NCBI RefSeq assembly: GCF_030272615.1
Contig: NC_081413.1
Location: 441,895,038 to 441,959,037, forward strand
DNA length: 64,000 nucleotides
Source: Cryptomeria japonica
Lineage: Eukaryota > Streptophyta > Pinopsida > Cupressales > Cupressaceae
Reading direction: 5' to 3'
Both the position numbers and the translations under genes were made by a program. The notes below the pieces were generated by a model, which ran no database searches, had not been told where the DNA came from, and worked only from the letters and a program-made list of their open reading frames with translations. Shown here in pieces: positions 11,506 to 22,859 of this stretch; the stretch's first letter is position 1, and each line of letters starts with the position of its first letter.

Positions 11506-12795
11506 ATATCTCCTAAGGCCTAGAGGAGATGTAGGATCTTAGGGGGAGTAGCATATTGACCAGATCTTTCACCCCTCAATGAAGAAGGACACTTGGAAGA
11601 ACAAGATGTTGTCAGTAATAAGGATGGAAATGAGAAGATAAATGTGTGTAGTGCCTTCCTGGGCTACACACCTATAGATTAGAGTTGGATCACTACTGCT
11701 GTGTCAATGAATGACAAGATAACAATTGGAATAAGATACAAGGTGACACAAAATGTCATGAGTCATAGGAAGGTGCTCTGGTAGTGATAATGGACTGGTA
11801 CAGGAAACCGGTATGTGTTGGATGTTACCAACATGAATGCTAATAGGTACTTGTAGGTTATGTAATAAAATGAGGTTGGAGATCATTGCAATAGCTCCAG
11901 TAGCATGTAATGTGAAGTTATGTCTTAGGTGGTGTTGATGAAGATCTGAATGACATATGTTGGCCTGGTCGTTGATCATGTAGGCATGCATGTTTTTTGG
12001 CTAATCAGTTTAATTTATGGAATGATGATGCCATTGTATGACATTGTGTACATCTAGGATCATGTCATAGGCTATTGTGAAATAATGGAGCTGAAAGATC
12101 ATCAAATGATCACATATGCATAAATCAAACAGTATAAGGAAATGATTGGCGCCCCAGTATTGGACCTAACTGAAGATGATGACATGAGATGTATGACTCA
12201 GGGGGAGTTCAAGTGCTTATGATGCTGAGCTGACATGCTTGAACGTGTAAGTGTACTGACAACCCAAACTACAGTTGATGGAAATTGTTGTAGGATTATC
12301 CAGAAGAATTTCATGGTTATGGGTATCTACTTGTCATTTTGCTAGTTATATTCATAGTACAGTCACATTTGATTCTAAAGAAATTTGGGATCAAATGGGA
12401 GGTGATGCAATTTGACCAGCAGGTGAGTAGTATTCACTAACACATCCTTCTACAATTGAGTGCTTCAACAAATGGTATCAAATTTGCATACTCAATTGGT
12501 GTTAGTTGATGGTTGAGTCCTCCATCTCAAGTGCTGTGACTTGAGAAGATGTAACAAGTAGTATCAAAGGAGGAAATGCATCCAATGAAGTTAAAAGGGG
12601 AGAAATAATTTTGTTAGTGACCGGTATATACAAGGAGGAATGATATCCTGACAGTGCCCTTTGCCATTGTTGTCAAAGGGGGAGAAATTTTTTGTAGTAT
12701 ACCGTATACTACATGTGTGAGAATCCATTGGATCATACAAAGGGTGAGAGAGATTATGTAGTATGTCAGATACTACATGAGTTGACATCAATGCC
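11506..12795 (+). other. TR-GAG1 non-coding interior
   Basis: No convincing gene, and no protease, integrase or RT motif in any frame. It holds a purine-tract look-alike with CAAAGGGGGAGA at about 12674-12686, about 110 bases before the true tract, and two near-copies of TGTAGTAT(A)CC...ATACTACATG flanking it. Confidence 0.7.
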
Positions 12796-12806
12796 AAAGG
12801 GGGAGA
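12796..12806 (+). other. TR-GAG1 polypurine tract within an inverted repeat
   Basis: AAAGGGGGAGA one base before the LTR. CAATGCC (12789-12795) and GGCATTG (12812-12818) are perfect complements enclosing it in a 16-base loop that crosses into the LTR. Confidence 0.9.
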
Positions 12807-12807
12807 T

Positions 12808-15324
12808 TGTTGGCATTGTGTTGTCATTGATGTCAACCGATATAGGATAACTATCGGTATAAGAGATGTTTATGCAAAAAAGTCATGCAGGAGTACAAGA
12901 TGAGATATCTTTGATATCACCTTGTGTTGTAGATCACCGGTAAGGTAAGGAAAAAATGTCTTTCAGAGGAATGATCACTGGAGTCATCGGTACACAAGTT
13001 AGTGCCTGACTTGTGTGGTTGAAATGGTAAGGAGAGTATGTCAACTAGAAAGTGAGGTGTTGATAGTGAGCAGGATGCTTGGATGTTGTTTGTGATGAAG
13101 AGGTAGAATGTTACCTAAATCACATCAACATTGAAGGAGAAGGATGAACTGGTCACTGGTATGCTTTGAGGTTGTAGAACAACACAACTCCCACCTAATG
13201 AAGATGCAGCCACCATGTGAAGAGATGACTGACAATGAATGTGCCCACCTTGGATCACATGTGCTTGTTTGAAGATGTGCTACACAAACAGGGAAGTCAC
13301 ATGAGTGCATTGAAGGATGCATATGACAAGGTGTCACTCCACTAGTAAGTGGAGCTTATCTCCTATTATACATAATATGCATTATAGTTCTATGAGATAA
13401 GGAAGAAGAGGTAAAGGCAAGTGTTTGAAGGCTCACATCAGATGTACCAGTGAAACAAATGAATGCCTCGAGTGCATGAAATTAGGGTTATGCACTGGAT
13501 CGATAAAGAAGGCATGATTGGGATGCTGGTGCAGATGAAGAGTGATGGGTTTGTCACTTTGAAAAACTGGTTGTGATATGGTCTAAGCTGATCAGGAAGA
13601 AGGTGAGGCTAAGAAGATTTAGACAAAGGAAAATGGCCGGATTGAAAATGGAGTTTGTTGAAGGTTGATGACATGGTGTCATCAAGAGTGTGCACTTGTA
13701 TGCAAGTCCACTGGTAAAATGGACAAGGTGTAGATGGAGAAGTCTACCCACCTGATGAGAATGAGCATGCTATGGATAGATATGTCTTGTGACCATTCAA
13801 GGTGTTCTATCGACAGTTCAACAAAGTGTAGACATGAAGGCTAATCGGTAAAGTGTAAGATACTGATAGGGTTAGTAAACCGACAAAAAAGAAGAATTGA
13901 TTGAGTGTTTGGTTGGTGATCATGGTTGAACAGACACAAAGGTCCAAGCTAGCAGTTGGTCAATATGGATGCCACGTGGAGTCAAGGTAGCAAAATTGCA
14001 TGCAGCGGTAGATGGAATGTGCACTGACAAGGTTGTTGAAGAGTTGGTCAATATTAATGGTAGATCCCGTAAATAATGGGATGTGTTGCAGAGCCATTGT
14101 AGAGGGTTGTGACTTGAGATCTAGAGGAATATAGAGAGCTAGCTCAGAGTGATTGAGGAAGATGAAGGAAATTGCAAGACCAATCTTGGTGATTGACTAA
14201 GAAATCTGCTGACAAGGTAAAAAGCAGATTGCCAAAGATAGAAGGCGTGATCAAGAAGGCACGATAATGGTTGTGATGTGCAAACAATTGTCTAGGGGAT
14301 AAGATCGAATAAGATCTGATTGGAATTGGTTTTCCTTGAGGTTTATGAGGAAACCCTAACCGCCTGTGATTTGAATTGGCTTTTGGCGGGAAAACTAGGT
14401 TATAAATAAGAAAGCCAAAATCATTGAAGTGTGTTGCTGAATGGAAGAGGATAGAGTTGCTGCGAATTGATTGAGTGTTGCAGATTAGTCTAAGTGAAAA
14501 ATAGTAGAAGATAACAATGAATTAGAGAGTGAAGGTTAAAACCAGTGACAGGGTTTAATAGAGGATTAACTAGTATGGATTGAGCAACCGGTAAAGTAGC
14601 TAGATTGCATCAGAGGAGATAATTGATAGGTGCTTGTACTGGTAGGAAGATAGTTGAGAGGATTGAAGAGCAGAGCAGTAAGGAGGAGATCTAGCAGAGA
14701 AAAAGAAGAGTAGAGGTGAACCAGTAGAGTTTACCAAAAATGCAACAACAGATGAGAGAAACATAAGAGTGAACCGGTGTAGCAGAGAAGGTGTCTCACC
14801 GATAGAGTAAGGTATATGAAATGGTTACAAGATTCACTTGTAATAGTATGACTAATTTTGTAGTTGAAGCTATCATTGTGATCACTGATTTGTAGCTCGG
14901 TGTAGGGATTGTATCTCCTTTAGGTTGGTGCCCATAAACTAGCAGGGGTTGTAGCTCCTTTGGGTTGTAACTCATAAATCAGTTAGGGATTGGTGCTCCT
15001 TAGGTTGGTTCCCTAAATTAGGGGTTGGTACTCCTTGGGTTGGTGCCCTAAACATTGTAACGAAGTTTCATTGTGAGGCTAGATTGGAGCAGTAGACTCC
15101 AGCAACATTGGTCACCGAGGTTTTCCCAGCTTGGATTTTCCTTGTACATACTAGTGTTATGTGATGTCCCTTTGTGTGAATGCATTTATGTTTATTATCC
15201 TCACTAACTGGTAAGTCTGCATTTAGTTAGATTTATTAATTGGTATACTCACATAGGGTTGTTAAAGGGAAGAGTTTAAGAACCATTGATTCACTCCCCT
15301 CTTAGTGGTGCATTGTGTCTAAAA
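12808..15324 (+). repeat. TR-GAG1 3' LTR (2517 bp)
   Basis: Starts TGTTGGCATTG after the purine tract. It ends near GTGTCTAAAA, where the CA terminus has decayed. It matches the two 5' LTR segments and contains the empty copia-1 site near 14110-14125. At 14890-15060 the GGGTTGGTGCTCC block has one more unit than the 5' copy. Confidence 0.9.
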
Positions 15325-15720
15325 AATTGAGTAACCTGATAGCCTATGAAAGATCTGGGGTTATTTGAGATAATGGTTTTTGGTGGGCCAAACCTTGAAA
15401 CCAATTCCTTTAAGAAACTTAAGATATCACTCTCAGTTATGTTTCTTTAGGGAACTACCTGTATCCCTCTTGTGAAGTAGTCCATTGTGGTGAGGATCCA
15501 TTTGTGGCTGGCCGAAGACACTAGGTTGATCATCGCTATGAAGTCCAATCCCCATTGAGCAAATGGTTCATCTACCATTATAGGCCTGAGTGGCATGGTC
15601 ACGATTCTACATTTTCCAACATAGAACTAACACTCCTTACATTTGTGGACAAGAGAATGCACATCATTGAATAATAAAGGCTAGTAATACCCTGCTCAAG
15701 TGATCTTGATAGTGGTTGTT
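15325..15720 (-). pseudogene. gypsy integrase, N-terminal and core part
   Basis: The minus-strand translation reads a zinc-binding tail (HSLVHKCKEC), then WGLDFIAMI at about 15531-15557 with the first catalytic Asp, then KWILTTMDYFT, then RFGPPKTIISNN. The second catalytic Asp, normally in SDN, reads Asn (15352-15366). One stop lies between. The catalytic Glu region is absent because TR-GAG1 inserted at 15325. Confidence 0.85.
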
Positions 15721-16103
15721 TGGGTTGAGAAGTGACCTCCTATGGGGCTATTGCGGAAATCATGTAAAATTCTCTTGGCTTGCTGCTTATCCACACAAGA
15801 GAGTAACACTCCATCAAAGTTTCTCTTGAACAAAATTCCTTTGATTAGCTAATAACCACTATTTTGCAATCTATAAAACCTTATTTTTTGAAGAGGAAGG
15901 TTTGAAGGGAACCTTCCGATTTTCATAAAATCTTTCCCGTTGGTAATCCAACACCTTTCATCTTGGTCTACATGCATCAACACTACTTCATCTTGTGTCT
16001 CTCCCAGAGCCTCTGGCCCCTAAGATATATATTCAAAGAGACCCTTCCACTGGATTACTTTGGTAGGTCTGACATTAATTTCATACTCTAGGATTTTGAT
16101 AAT
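15721..16103 (-). other. gypsy RNase H-integrase linker
   Basis: Degraded coding spacer between RNase H and integrase with several stops. No separate gene seen. Confidence 0.6.
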
Positions 16104-17352
16104 TCAGTTTGTTCTATTTTTTGTAGTTTCTCCCTCCATTATGTATTCGCGGATAGTTGAGTGAGAGATGTAGATAGTCATCTTATTAGAAGAGATGAAA
16201 TGTTTGAACTTTTTTAGACCTTTCACAATAGAGAATGTATGCTTCTCCATGAAGTTGTACTTGATCTCATAATCTTTTAGAGTTTTCAAATGAAAGGCGA
16301 TTGGGTGCTCCCATGTACCTTCTGCATCTTTATGTGTTAGCATGACAACAATACTAAAGTTGCTGGCATAAACATACATTAGAAAGTCCTTGGACATGTT
16401 AGGTCAACTAGGATAGGAGCAAATAAGATGGCTTCTTTTATTTTTTTGAAAGCTTCCTTAGATTTTGGGGTCCATTTGAAGTGTAGGTCTTTTTTTAGCA
16501 TTAAGGTGATGGGTCTAACCATCCCCGTGAAATAAGATATAAAACAACTAACAAAGTTAATTTTTCCCAAGAAAGATTGAACACCTTTCTTGTTCATGGG
16601 TAGGGGCAGCTCCTTGATGGCCTTAAAACAGTCCAGATCAATCGACACCTCTTCTTTGGACACTACATGTCATAATAACTTTCCCTGGGGAACTCCGAAG
16701 ATACATTTCTTTGGGTTCAGGGAGACACCGAACTCTAGGCATTTTTGGAATACCAACTCCAAGTAATCAAAATGATCCTCTTTATTTTTTTAAAATACCA
16801 TCAGGTAATCTAGGTAGATGAGGATGATCTTATTTATTAGTTCCTGAAAAAGCTATATCCATGGCTCTTTGAAAAGTGGCTCCTACATTAGACAACTCGA
16901 ACGATAGTTTCTGATAGGCAAATGTTCCCATTTGTGCTAAATGTAGTTTTGTGTTGATCTTTCGGTTTGATGAGAACTTGATTATATCTGAAGAAACCAT
17001 CGAGCATGAAGAAAATTTCTAACCCAGCTACTATGTGCAAACTTTTCTCCATTGTCAGGAGAGGATAATGGTATTTTAGAGATTCTCTATTCAAGGCTCA
17101 AAAATCCACACAAAGGTAGATATCCCCATTCTTTTTTTGACTGGTACTAGGTTAGAAACCCATGTACTATGCTTGATCAGATAGATAATCTGAGAATCAA
17201 TTAATTTCCATAGTTCTTGAGACATCAGGGATTTAATCTTTGGATTAACAGGACACTACTTTTGTGGAATTGGTTTTGCTCCTTCAGTGAGCTCAATGGT
17301 GTGTTGTATTATATCAAGATTATAGCCTTTCAACTCATCACATGACCAAGCA
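16104..17352 (-). pseudogene. gypsy reverse transcriptase and RNase H, broken
   Basis: On the minus strand, RT starts near 17350 with AWSCDELKGYNLD and IQHTIELTEGAKP, continues STWVSNLVPVKK, YHYPLLTMEKSL, MLDGFFRYNQV and DQHKTTF, and reaches the active site at 16805-16816. That site reads YLDY instead of the family's YLDD, so the second catalytic Asp is lost. The connection follows (FLGKINFVSCFISYF, FKWTPKSKEAF; 16663-16379) and then RNase H (YASNFSIVVMLTHKD, EHPIAFHLKTL; 16397-16104), where the usual AS-D-F reads ASNF. Several stops and frame changes are present. Confidence 0.9.
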
Positions 17353-17759
17353 ATCACTCCCATGTATTCATTGTAGAAATGGATTAGTCTGTCCTTATCA
17401 TGTTGAGGGATATTTTTTCCAACCTTGAGCTTTCATCTATTTCCAACTTGAAGATAGTTGTAATCTCCCTTATCAGCTGCAAACTTTCTCTTATCATTAC
17501 GGGCGTCATCACAATCAAAAAGATTTTCCAAAGAAATTAAGTCTCTCGAAAGATTATTTTATTTTAGTTGAATCACTTGGTCACCATATGATTTAGCAAT
17601 TTTGGGTTGTAATTACTCATCAAATTCACACGAATGCTATATAAACATGGTTATATGTTCATTATTTTCAAAAACTTGCCAGTATAAATCATTATCTAGT
17701 ATAGTTGGTCTGATGATCACTTGAACCAAGTGCTTGTTCTCTAGCAATTCTGAAACAAG
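17353..17759 (-). other. gypsy spacer between the RNase H-like domain and RT
   Basis: Decayed linker sequence on the minus strand. No motif recognised. Confidence 0.5.
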
Positions 17760-18241
17760 ATCAAACTAGTTTCCTACTTTGGCCATGCAGTCCACAACCT
17801 CATTTTTCTTATGTGGGACTCTTTGGATATTGAAAACCTTGAAGCTTTCAATCAAATCCTAGACCCTATGATGGTACGAACACATGCAAACGTTCTTTGC
17901 AGTAGATATACCCCAAACTTAATGAACCACTAGCTCTAAATCTTCCAAGACCATTAGCTATTTGACGCCTAAATGCTCTACAAGGATAAAAAAAAGGACC
18001 AAGCCTTCATTCTATGCTTCATTATTCAAATAGGAAAAATAGAAACGGAAAGACCTTAGGGTTTTTTCTCCGAAAGGGGAAGTTTGGAAAACACCCACCT
18101 TGGATCTTGTTTTGCATCTTGCTCCATTGAAGTGCAAGGTCCAAAGCTTTGAGGTCAGGTATTCTTTTTGTTTTTCCCTACCCTATGGGGCCTTTGACAC
18201 TTTAGGAATTGTCTGATCATCATAAAAAATCACATAAGTTT
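17760..18241 (-). pseudogene. gypsy second RNase H-like domain, upstream of RT
   Basis: The minus-strand translation shows LWTLHFNGAR (18119-18150; FDGA expected, Asp to Asn), SPFGEKTL, YLNNEA.NEGLVL, LEDLELVV, FNIQRVPHKKNEVVDCMA (about 17780). This is the D-E-D-D layout of the archaeal-type RNase H (RVT_3-like) found in Tat gypsy elements. Here it comes before RT rather than after RNase H. Two internal stops are visible. The frame continues from the protease side across the solo LTR insertion. Confidence 0.72.
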
Positions 18242-19030
18242 TGTCTATGGTGAAAATGGATACAACAATATTGAAAGAGTAAATGAATTCAACCACAAAA
18301 CCCTAGCCTAACAACAACAAAGATCCACCATAACATATGAAGATTACCTAAGACAATGCAAATCAAATGAAATCACAAAGATTATACCATCACATGTCCA
18401 ATAGGGTTTGGATCTCCATTCTTCCTATCTCCATTGATCTTGCTTGATATATTTTCTCTCATATTTTATATGCACAAGAGCTCAATAAAGAACTAAAATG
18501 TGGTTGCAAGTAGGATCACATATGAAAGTGCAAGGTGTAGTGTAGTCAATTGATCAGTCAGGGTGCATAGTTTGATTAGGGTTTGATAATGAAGGAAGCA
18601 TCTCCTTATATAGAAGACACTATAAGAAATGAAGGGATAAGATTGAGAGGTGTAAAAAGAGGTCGGCTATGATTAAAGGGTAGGTAGAGGAAATAATAAA
18701 ATAATGAGAGGGTAGGTAGTGTATGAATTAAGAGATGAATGACATGTGTCATGGGTGGAAAAGGCTAATGAATTAATTAAATAATTTAAGATTTATTTAA
18801 CTAATAGAGGAAGTGGGATCAATTAAATAAATAAAATATTTATTTAATTTAGGAAAAGGGTAATTTAAATAAATAAAGGTATTTATTTAAATAAGAAATA
18901 AGGCTAGAAGAGGATAAATGAATTAATTAAATAAATAAAGATTTATTTAATTAATAGAAGAATTAGGCTAAAGATAATTAAATAAATAAAATATTTATTT
19001 AATTAGACATGACAATTTTAGGTGTCTACA
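18242..19030. repeat. Solo LTR inserted in the gypsy pol frame (789 bp)
   Basis: Begins TGTCTATGG and ends GGTGTCTACA on the + strand, so both ends are TG...CA. The flanks AGTTT (18237-18241) and AGTTC (19031-19035) look like a 5-bp duplication with one change. The gypsy reading frame is continuous when the LTR and one duplication copy are left out. No internal region or second LTR is present. It contains five AT-rich palindromic units at about 18770-19015. The parent family was not recognised. Confidence 0.78.
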
Positions 19031-19710
19031 AGTTCCAATTCCTGTGGCATGATAATTCCCATAGGAGTATGCATCTATGAATTCATTGAGGAAAACTTCT
19101 TGATCTTGAGTTCGGTCCCCAGTTATCTCTTCATCTTCAGACAGTTCCACACATCTCATATCATCCTCAAAATGGATGTATGGGTTGCTTCAAAGTTTAT
19201 CATAGCTTCATTAGCTATATGCTCATAATGTAAAGACAAACAATATTTTTAACTTAGCCCTGTGCTTGGTTCTGAGGATAAGGTGAGACCAATCTAAAGA
19301 GAGATATCCCCATATTTTTGCAGTGAAATATCTGGATAGACAAAGGCCAAAAAGAGGGAGAATATCAATGACCACTACCTCTTGAGAAACAGTGATGCTC
19401 AGATAAGAGAACAAGGTAAGCATGAGATTTCTTATTACACCCTTGGTTTGGACTTTGTTACCATCAGGCTACATGAATCCCCTATTTAGGGGCTCATATT
19501 ATAATTACAAAAACTCTTCTATTTTTTTGGGCAAGACCGTGGTGCTAGCACCAAAATCAATCATGGAGTTGTGGAGTAGTTTGTCCTCAACAATAAGAGT
19601 TAAAAAAGAAAGGATTGGGTTTCAGATTACCTTCCTTTATATTAGAAAGAGCCTTTGAGATTTCATTGGTAAGCATTGTCGAAGTTTGTGACTGATCTCC
19701 CTACTTGGGA
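19031..19710 (-). pseudogene. gypsy aspartic protease region
   Basis: Minus-strand translation contains IDFGASTTVLP with the protease Asp at 19556-19558 (DFGA in place of DSGA or DTGA), then VVVIDILPLFGLCLSRYF and GYLSLDWSHLI (19423-19223), which match the C-terminal half of plant gypsy proteases. A following linker (FIDAYSYGNYHATGIG) leads to the RNase H-like domain. Stops and frameshifts are present, and the C-terminal end is cut by the solo LTR. Confidence 0.82.
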
Positions 19711-21485
19711 CCTTTGTCCTTTGCGCATGTTATATTTGTTGTTGAATTGGCTGAAGGATTTCTTGTTTCACCAAGCGCCTCCTATAGGCAGTTTTTTTAC
19801 TCTATAATGGCAAGACTATCCCATAGGGACACATTTGTAGGGGCCATCTTTAATTATTCTACTACATCAAGAATTGGAGGAACATGGGTTTTTGATTCCT
19901 TAGACTTGTAAGGCATGAAATCCTTAGATTTCTGAAAAATAGGAGCCACAACAGGTTGTTCCTAAGGCTTCTCCATACTCACTTTTGGTTATTGTACCAT
20001 GGGTTTTCCCATAAATCAATTATTTGAGTGAAGGTTATAGTCAAATTACACTTGAGGCATATTTGGAAATGAATCAAAGGTATCATTTGTAAGTACTATT
20101 TCTTCTCCCTCCATCCATAAAAAAAGGGTGTGATCTAGGGTGACTTCAGCCTCTTGTTCCATAGACATGTTCTGCATTTGAGCTGAAAGGACAATATTAT
20201 CCATCCCTGGGGAATAATATACCCCAACATCAGGACTCATTCATTGACTTATTTGATCAACCACCTTCTACTGCAAGTTTCTCCTTGGGAAATTCCATGG
20301 CGTATGGGCATTGTTGCAAGGGAAGCACCAAGAATTGGTATCATTCACTAGATTGCTTTAGCCAACAACTAACTCCTTGTTTTGATTGGGAGGTATGGTT
20401 TGCAAAGGGGTTGACACAGGTACAATCTAGTTGTTTGGCTGACCTTGGGTAGCTCTCGCACCTCCTTGGTATTGATTTTGCTAAAACGGGGGCCTTTCTC
20501 CTTGGTAATTTTAAAAAGGGGGTCCAGTAGGTGATGATTGTTGCCTCTTAAGGTTGATGATTTCATTTTTAAAAGTATTGAGAAAATTCTTCATATCCTT
20601 CACTTTGGTAGCTATGGAGGAAGGAGCAGAAGTACTTTCTTGCTAGGCATTCAAGTATATGTACATGGATTGTGGAGTAGATGTACTTGGGGATGATTGC
20701 TCAGATGCCTGGCTCATTGATTCAAGAATTACTGGCATGGGTAGTCTTGGAGGGAGCTTTCTTGCATGGATAAGGTTGTTCTTTGTTCAGACCACAAGCT
20801 CATATGAGTCTAGAAGCATGTTGCTACCTAAAGATTGGATCAGAAAAAATATATTGGAATTTAAATCTTTTAGGCAGAAAATGAAAGCCATATCTATAGG
20901 AGGTCAAGCATACGTAGGTATTATTTTCCAGGTCTTTTGGAGCCTAGAATTGAAGTCAGTTATAGCCTCTTCAGGAGCCTATTTGATAGTTATCAACTAC
21001 TGTAACATAGAAGATTTGTCCCCTTTTTTAGTGAAGCATTCAAAAAAATGATCTCCCAACTGGTCCCAATCACCTATTCAATTTGGCATGAGAGATCTAT
21101 ACCAATCCTGAGATTTTCCTTTAAAAGAAGCTGCAAGCAACCTCCACACTAGATTTTGTTGTGAGATGTTATGTACAGTGCCTACAACAACTATGTATTG
21201 TAAGTGTTCTTTAGGGGTTTTAGAATCTTCTACGGTAAACATTGAAAAATATTTTAATGTGAAGGTTGGAATAACATCCCATTGGTTGGGGGGTGCAAGT
21301 GGAATAAGGGGACTCCCACTATTCAAAGTAATAACATTTCTAGGATGTAGGTCTGCCATCGGTACAGGGGCTTGGACTAGGATTTGTATTCCTCCTCCTA
21401 TTATTGCTTGGTCTGCTACTAGAGGTGGTAACAATAAAATCAGATTCAAAGCAATTTGGCTTCTAGTAATAGGCCTTTGACTCAT
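19711..21485 (-). pseudogene. gypsy gag with zinc-knuckle remnant
   Basis: ATG at 21485-21483 opens MSQRPITRSQIALN and a 135-codon frame to 21078 ending with LAASFKGKSQDWYRSL, the conserved W-Y block of the plant retrotransposon gag family (PF03732 type). Downstream, 20330-20301 reads WCFPCNNAHTPW, a knuckle of the CX2CX3H type with its final Cys missing. The section 20300-19711 is poorly preserved. Plus-strand frames at 20659, 21166 and 19705 are antisense shadows. Confidence 0.8.
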
Positions 21486-21601
21486 ACACCCTCTTTTAGA
21501 GATAAGACAAGTATCCCATCGAACGTGCTAGAAAAAGAACTGTTGATCAATAAAATTGCTTGTACAAAAAAAACCTTATGGGGAACTTAGTGATGGGGGA
21601 T
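21486..21601 (-). other. gypsy leader upstream of gag
   Basis: Short untranslated stretch before the gag ATG, cut by copia-2 at 21602. GGGAT at 21597-21601 is the left copia-2 target duplication. Confidence 0.6.
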
Positions 21602-22858
21602 TGTTAGGATAACCAATGAATAAATGAGAGGGAGGGGAATCAATTGTTAACAAATTATAACTTTTAATCCACTTAATAACCTTTAATTAGATTAAGTATC
21701 GGTAAAAAAAAAATAGATACCGGTAAGCAATAAAACTTAACAATTAAACAGATAATCAATGAAAAGCAACCATACTACATAACACCATGATTTGTATGTG
21801 GAAAACCTGAAAAGGGAAAAACCATGGTAGGAAGCCTACCCACAGTTAGATGATACTTTTGCAGAAAGTAGATGTTACAAGGAGGGGGCCCGCACATGCA
21901 AGAAGTCACACTACCTAGAGCATACTTCTCATTACAAATGTCTCATTGACTTAGAGAGAGGCAACAACCATCTCAAGATAAATTGACAACAATCCAATAG
22001 AGTGAATTGCCATAGATAGCATCTACCATGCCTGATTATTGTCCCAGTTAAGCTCAATACCAGAGGCCTTTGACCTCTTCCTTAATCCCAATTTGATCAC
22101 CTATGATCGACCAAATCTCCTTCGCATATGATATTGCATTTCAAGAGTACGATACTTGTTCCATTCCCATACCATAATCTACAATGAGATCTTACATCAT
22201 TTTATACCAACCCTAAGGCCTAAACCAATTAGGTCGGCCACCTAAAAGCTATTAAAATAAGATCATTACATAAATCCATATTACAATGATATTGCATGTC
22301 GGCTTAAGACCAAAACAACAATAACAAGTCCATAAAACAACCCGAAACATCTCGGTAACATGTAGAGTACACATTAAGATGATATTGGTCCATAACCTAG
22401 ATAGGTACCAGACCTATTTTGGGTCCACTACGCCAAAGCAATGTCTTCAAGCAATTGAAGAATGATCAAAGAACATCTTCAACATCCTGAAATCCATGTA
22501 GAAGTTGCACCAACACCAATTATACATCTTGTCAAGATTTCTCAGTGAGAGCTTAGTTGGTAAAGCCTTAAACAAGTGCCGGTAAGGGTTTACCAGAGTG
22601 TGTGATAGCATCTAATTACCAAGTCAATACCATCTGTCCAAGACATGCTCCAGAAGAACATACCACATGTAACCAATTACATCCCATAGATCCAAACATG
22701 CCAAAAGTGTCCAATAGATAGTCTCTTCTGCCGGTAACACTAGATCTTCTATCGGTAACCAAAACCTATCTGTTGGTAACCAACCATAACAGGTAGTGTT
22801 GACGTCAATGATAAAACATCAATGCAACAAATAATCAATTCTTCCAATAATGCCAACA
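21602..22858 (-). repeat. copia-2 3' LTR (left copy)
   Basis: 1257 bp, TGTTAGGATAACC to AATAATGCCAACA on the + strand. Matches 27296-28526 with small indels. No gene within. Confidence 0.93.
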
Positions 22859-22859
22859 A

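Larger units (their letters stand above)
1..15324 (+). mobile_element. TR-GAG1: non-autonomous LTR retrotransposon, 5' end outside the window
   Basis: Base 1 matches base 13159, and this similarity runs through 1-946 plus 8415-9599 against 13159-15324, so these are two copies of one LTR. The pieces between are a PBS, a gag-like ORF with a zinc knuckle, a long non-coding stretch and a purine tract directly before the second LTR. No protease, integrase or RT motif was found in the 3.2 kb interior, so it could only move with enzymes supplied by another element. About 350 bp of the 5' LTR lie upstream of the window. The 3' end abuts gypsy integrase sequence, so TR-GAG1 inserted into that older element. 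The TSD cannot be checked because one side is missing. Confidence 0.85.
15325..21601 (-). mobile_element. Decayed Ty3/gypsy element, minus strand, truncated
   Basis: Read on the minus strand the order is gag (from 21485), protease (about 19700-19031), an RNase H-like domain (18200-17760), RT (17350-16700), RNase H (16660-16100) and integrase (15700-15325). Integrase is cut by the TR-GAG1 3' LTR. No LTR of its own could be identified in the window. Its sequence style (AWS.DELKGYNLD, IQHTIELTEGAKP, SNLVPVKK) is that of plant gypsy RT, probably the Tat-like group given the extra RNase H. It hosts a solo LTR, TR-GAG1 and copia-2, so it is the oldest layer here. Confidence 0.88.

Noticed and set aside
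19022-21480. Plus-strand frames at 19022, 19422, 19705, 20659 and 21166
   Set aside because: They are antisense to recognisable gypsy gag and protease on the minus strand.
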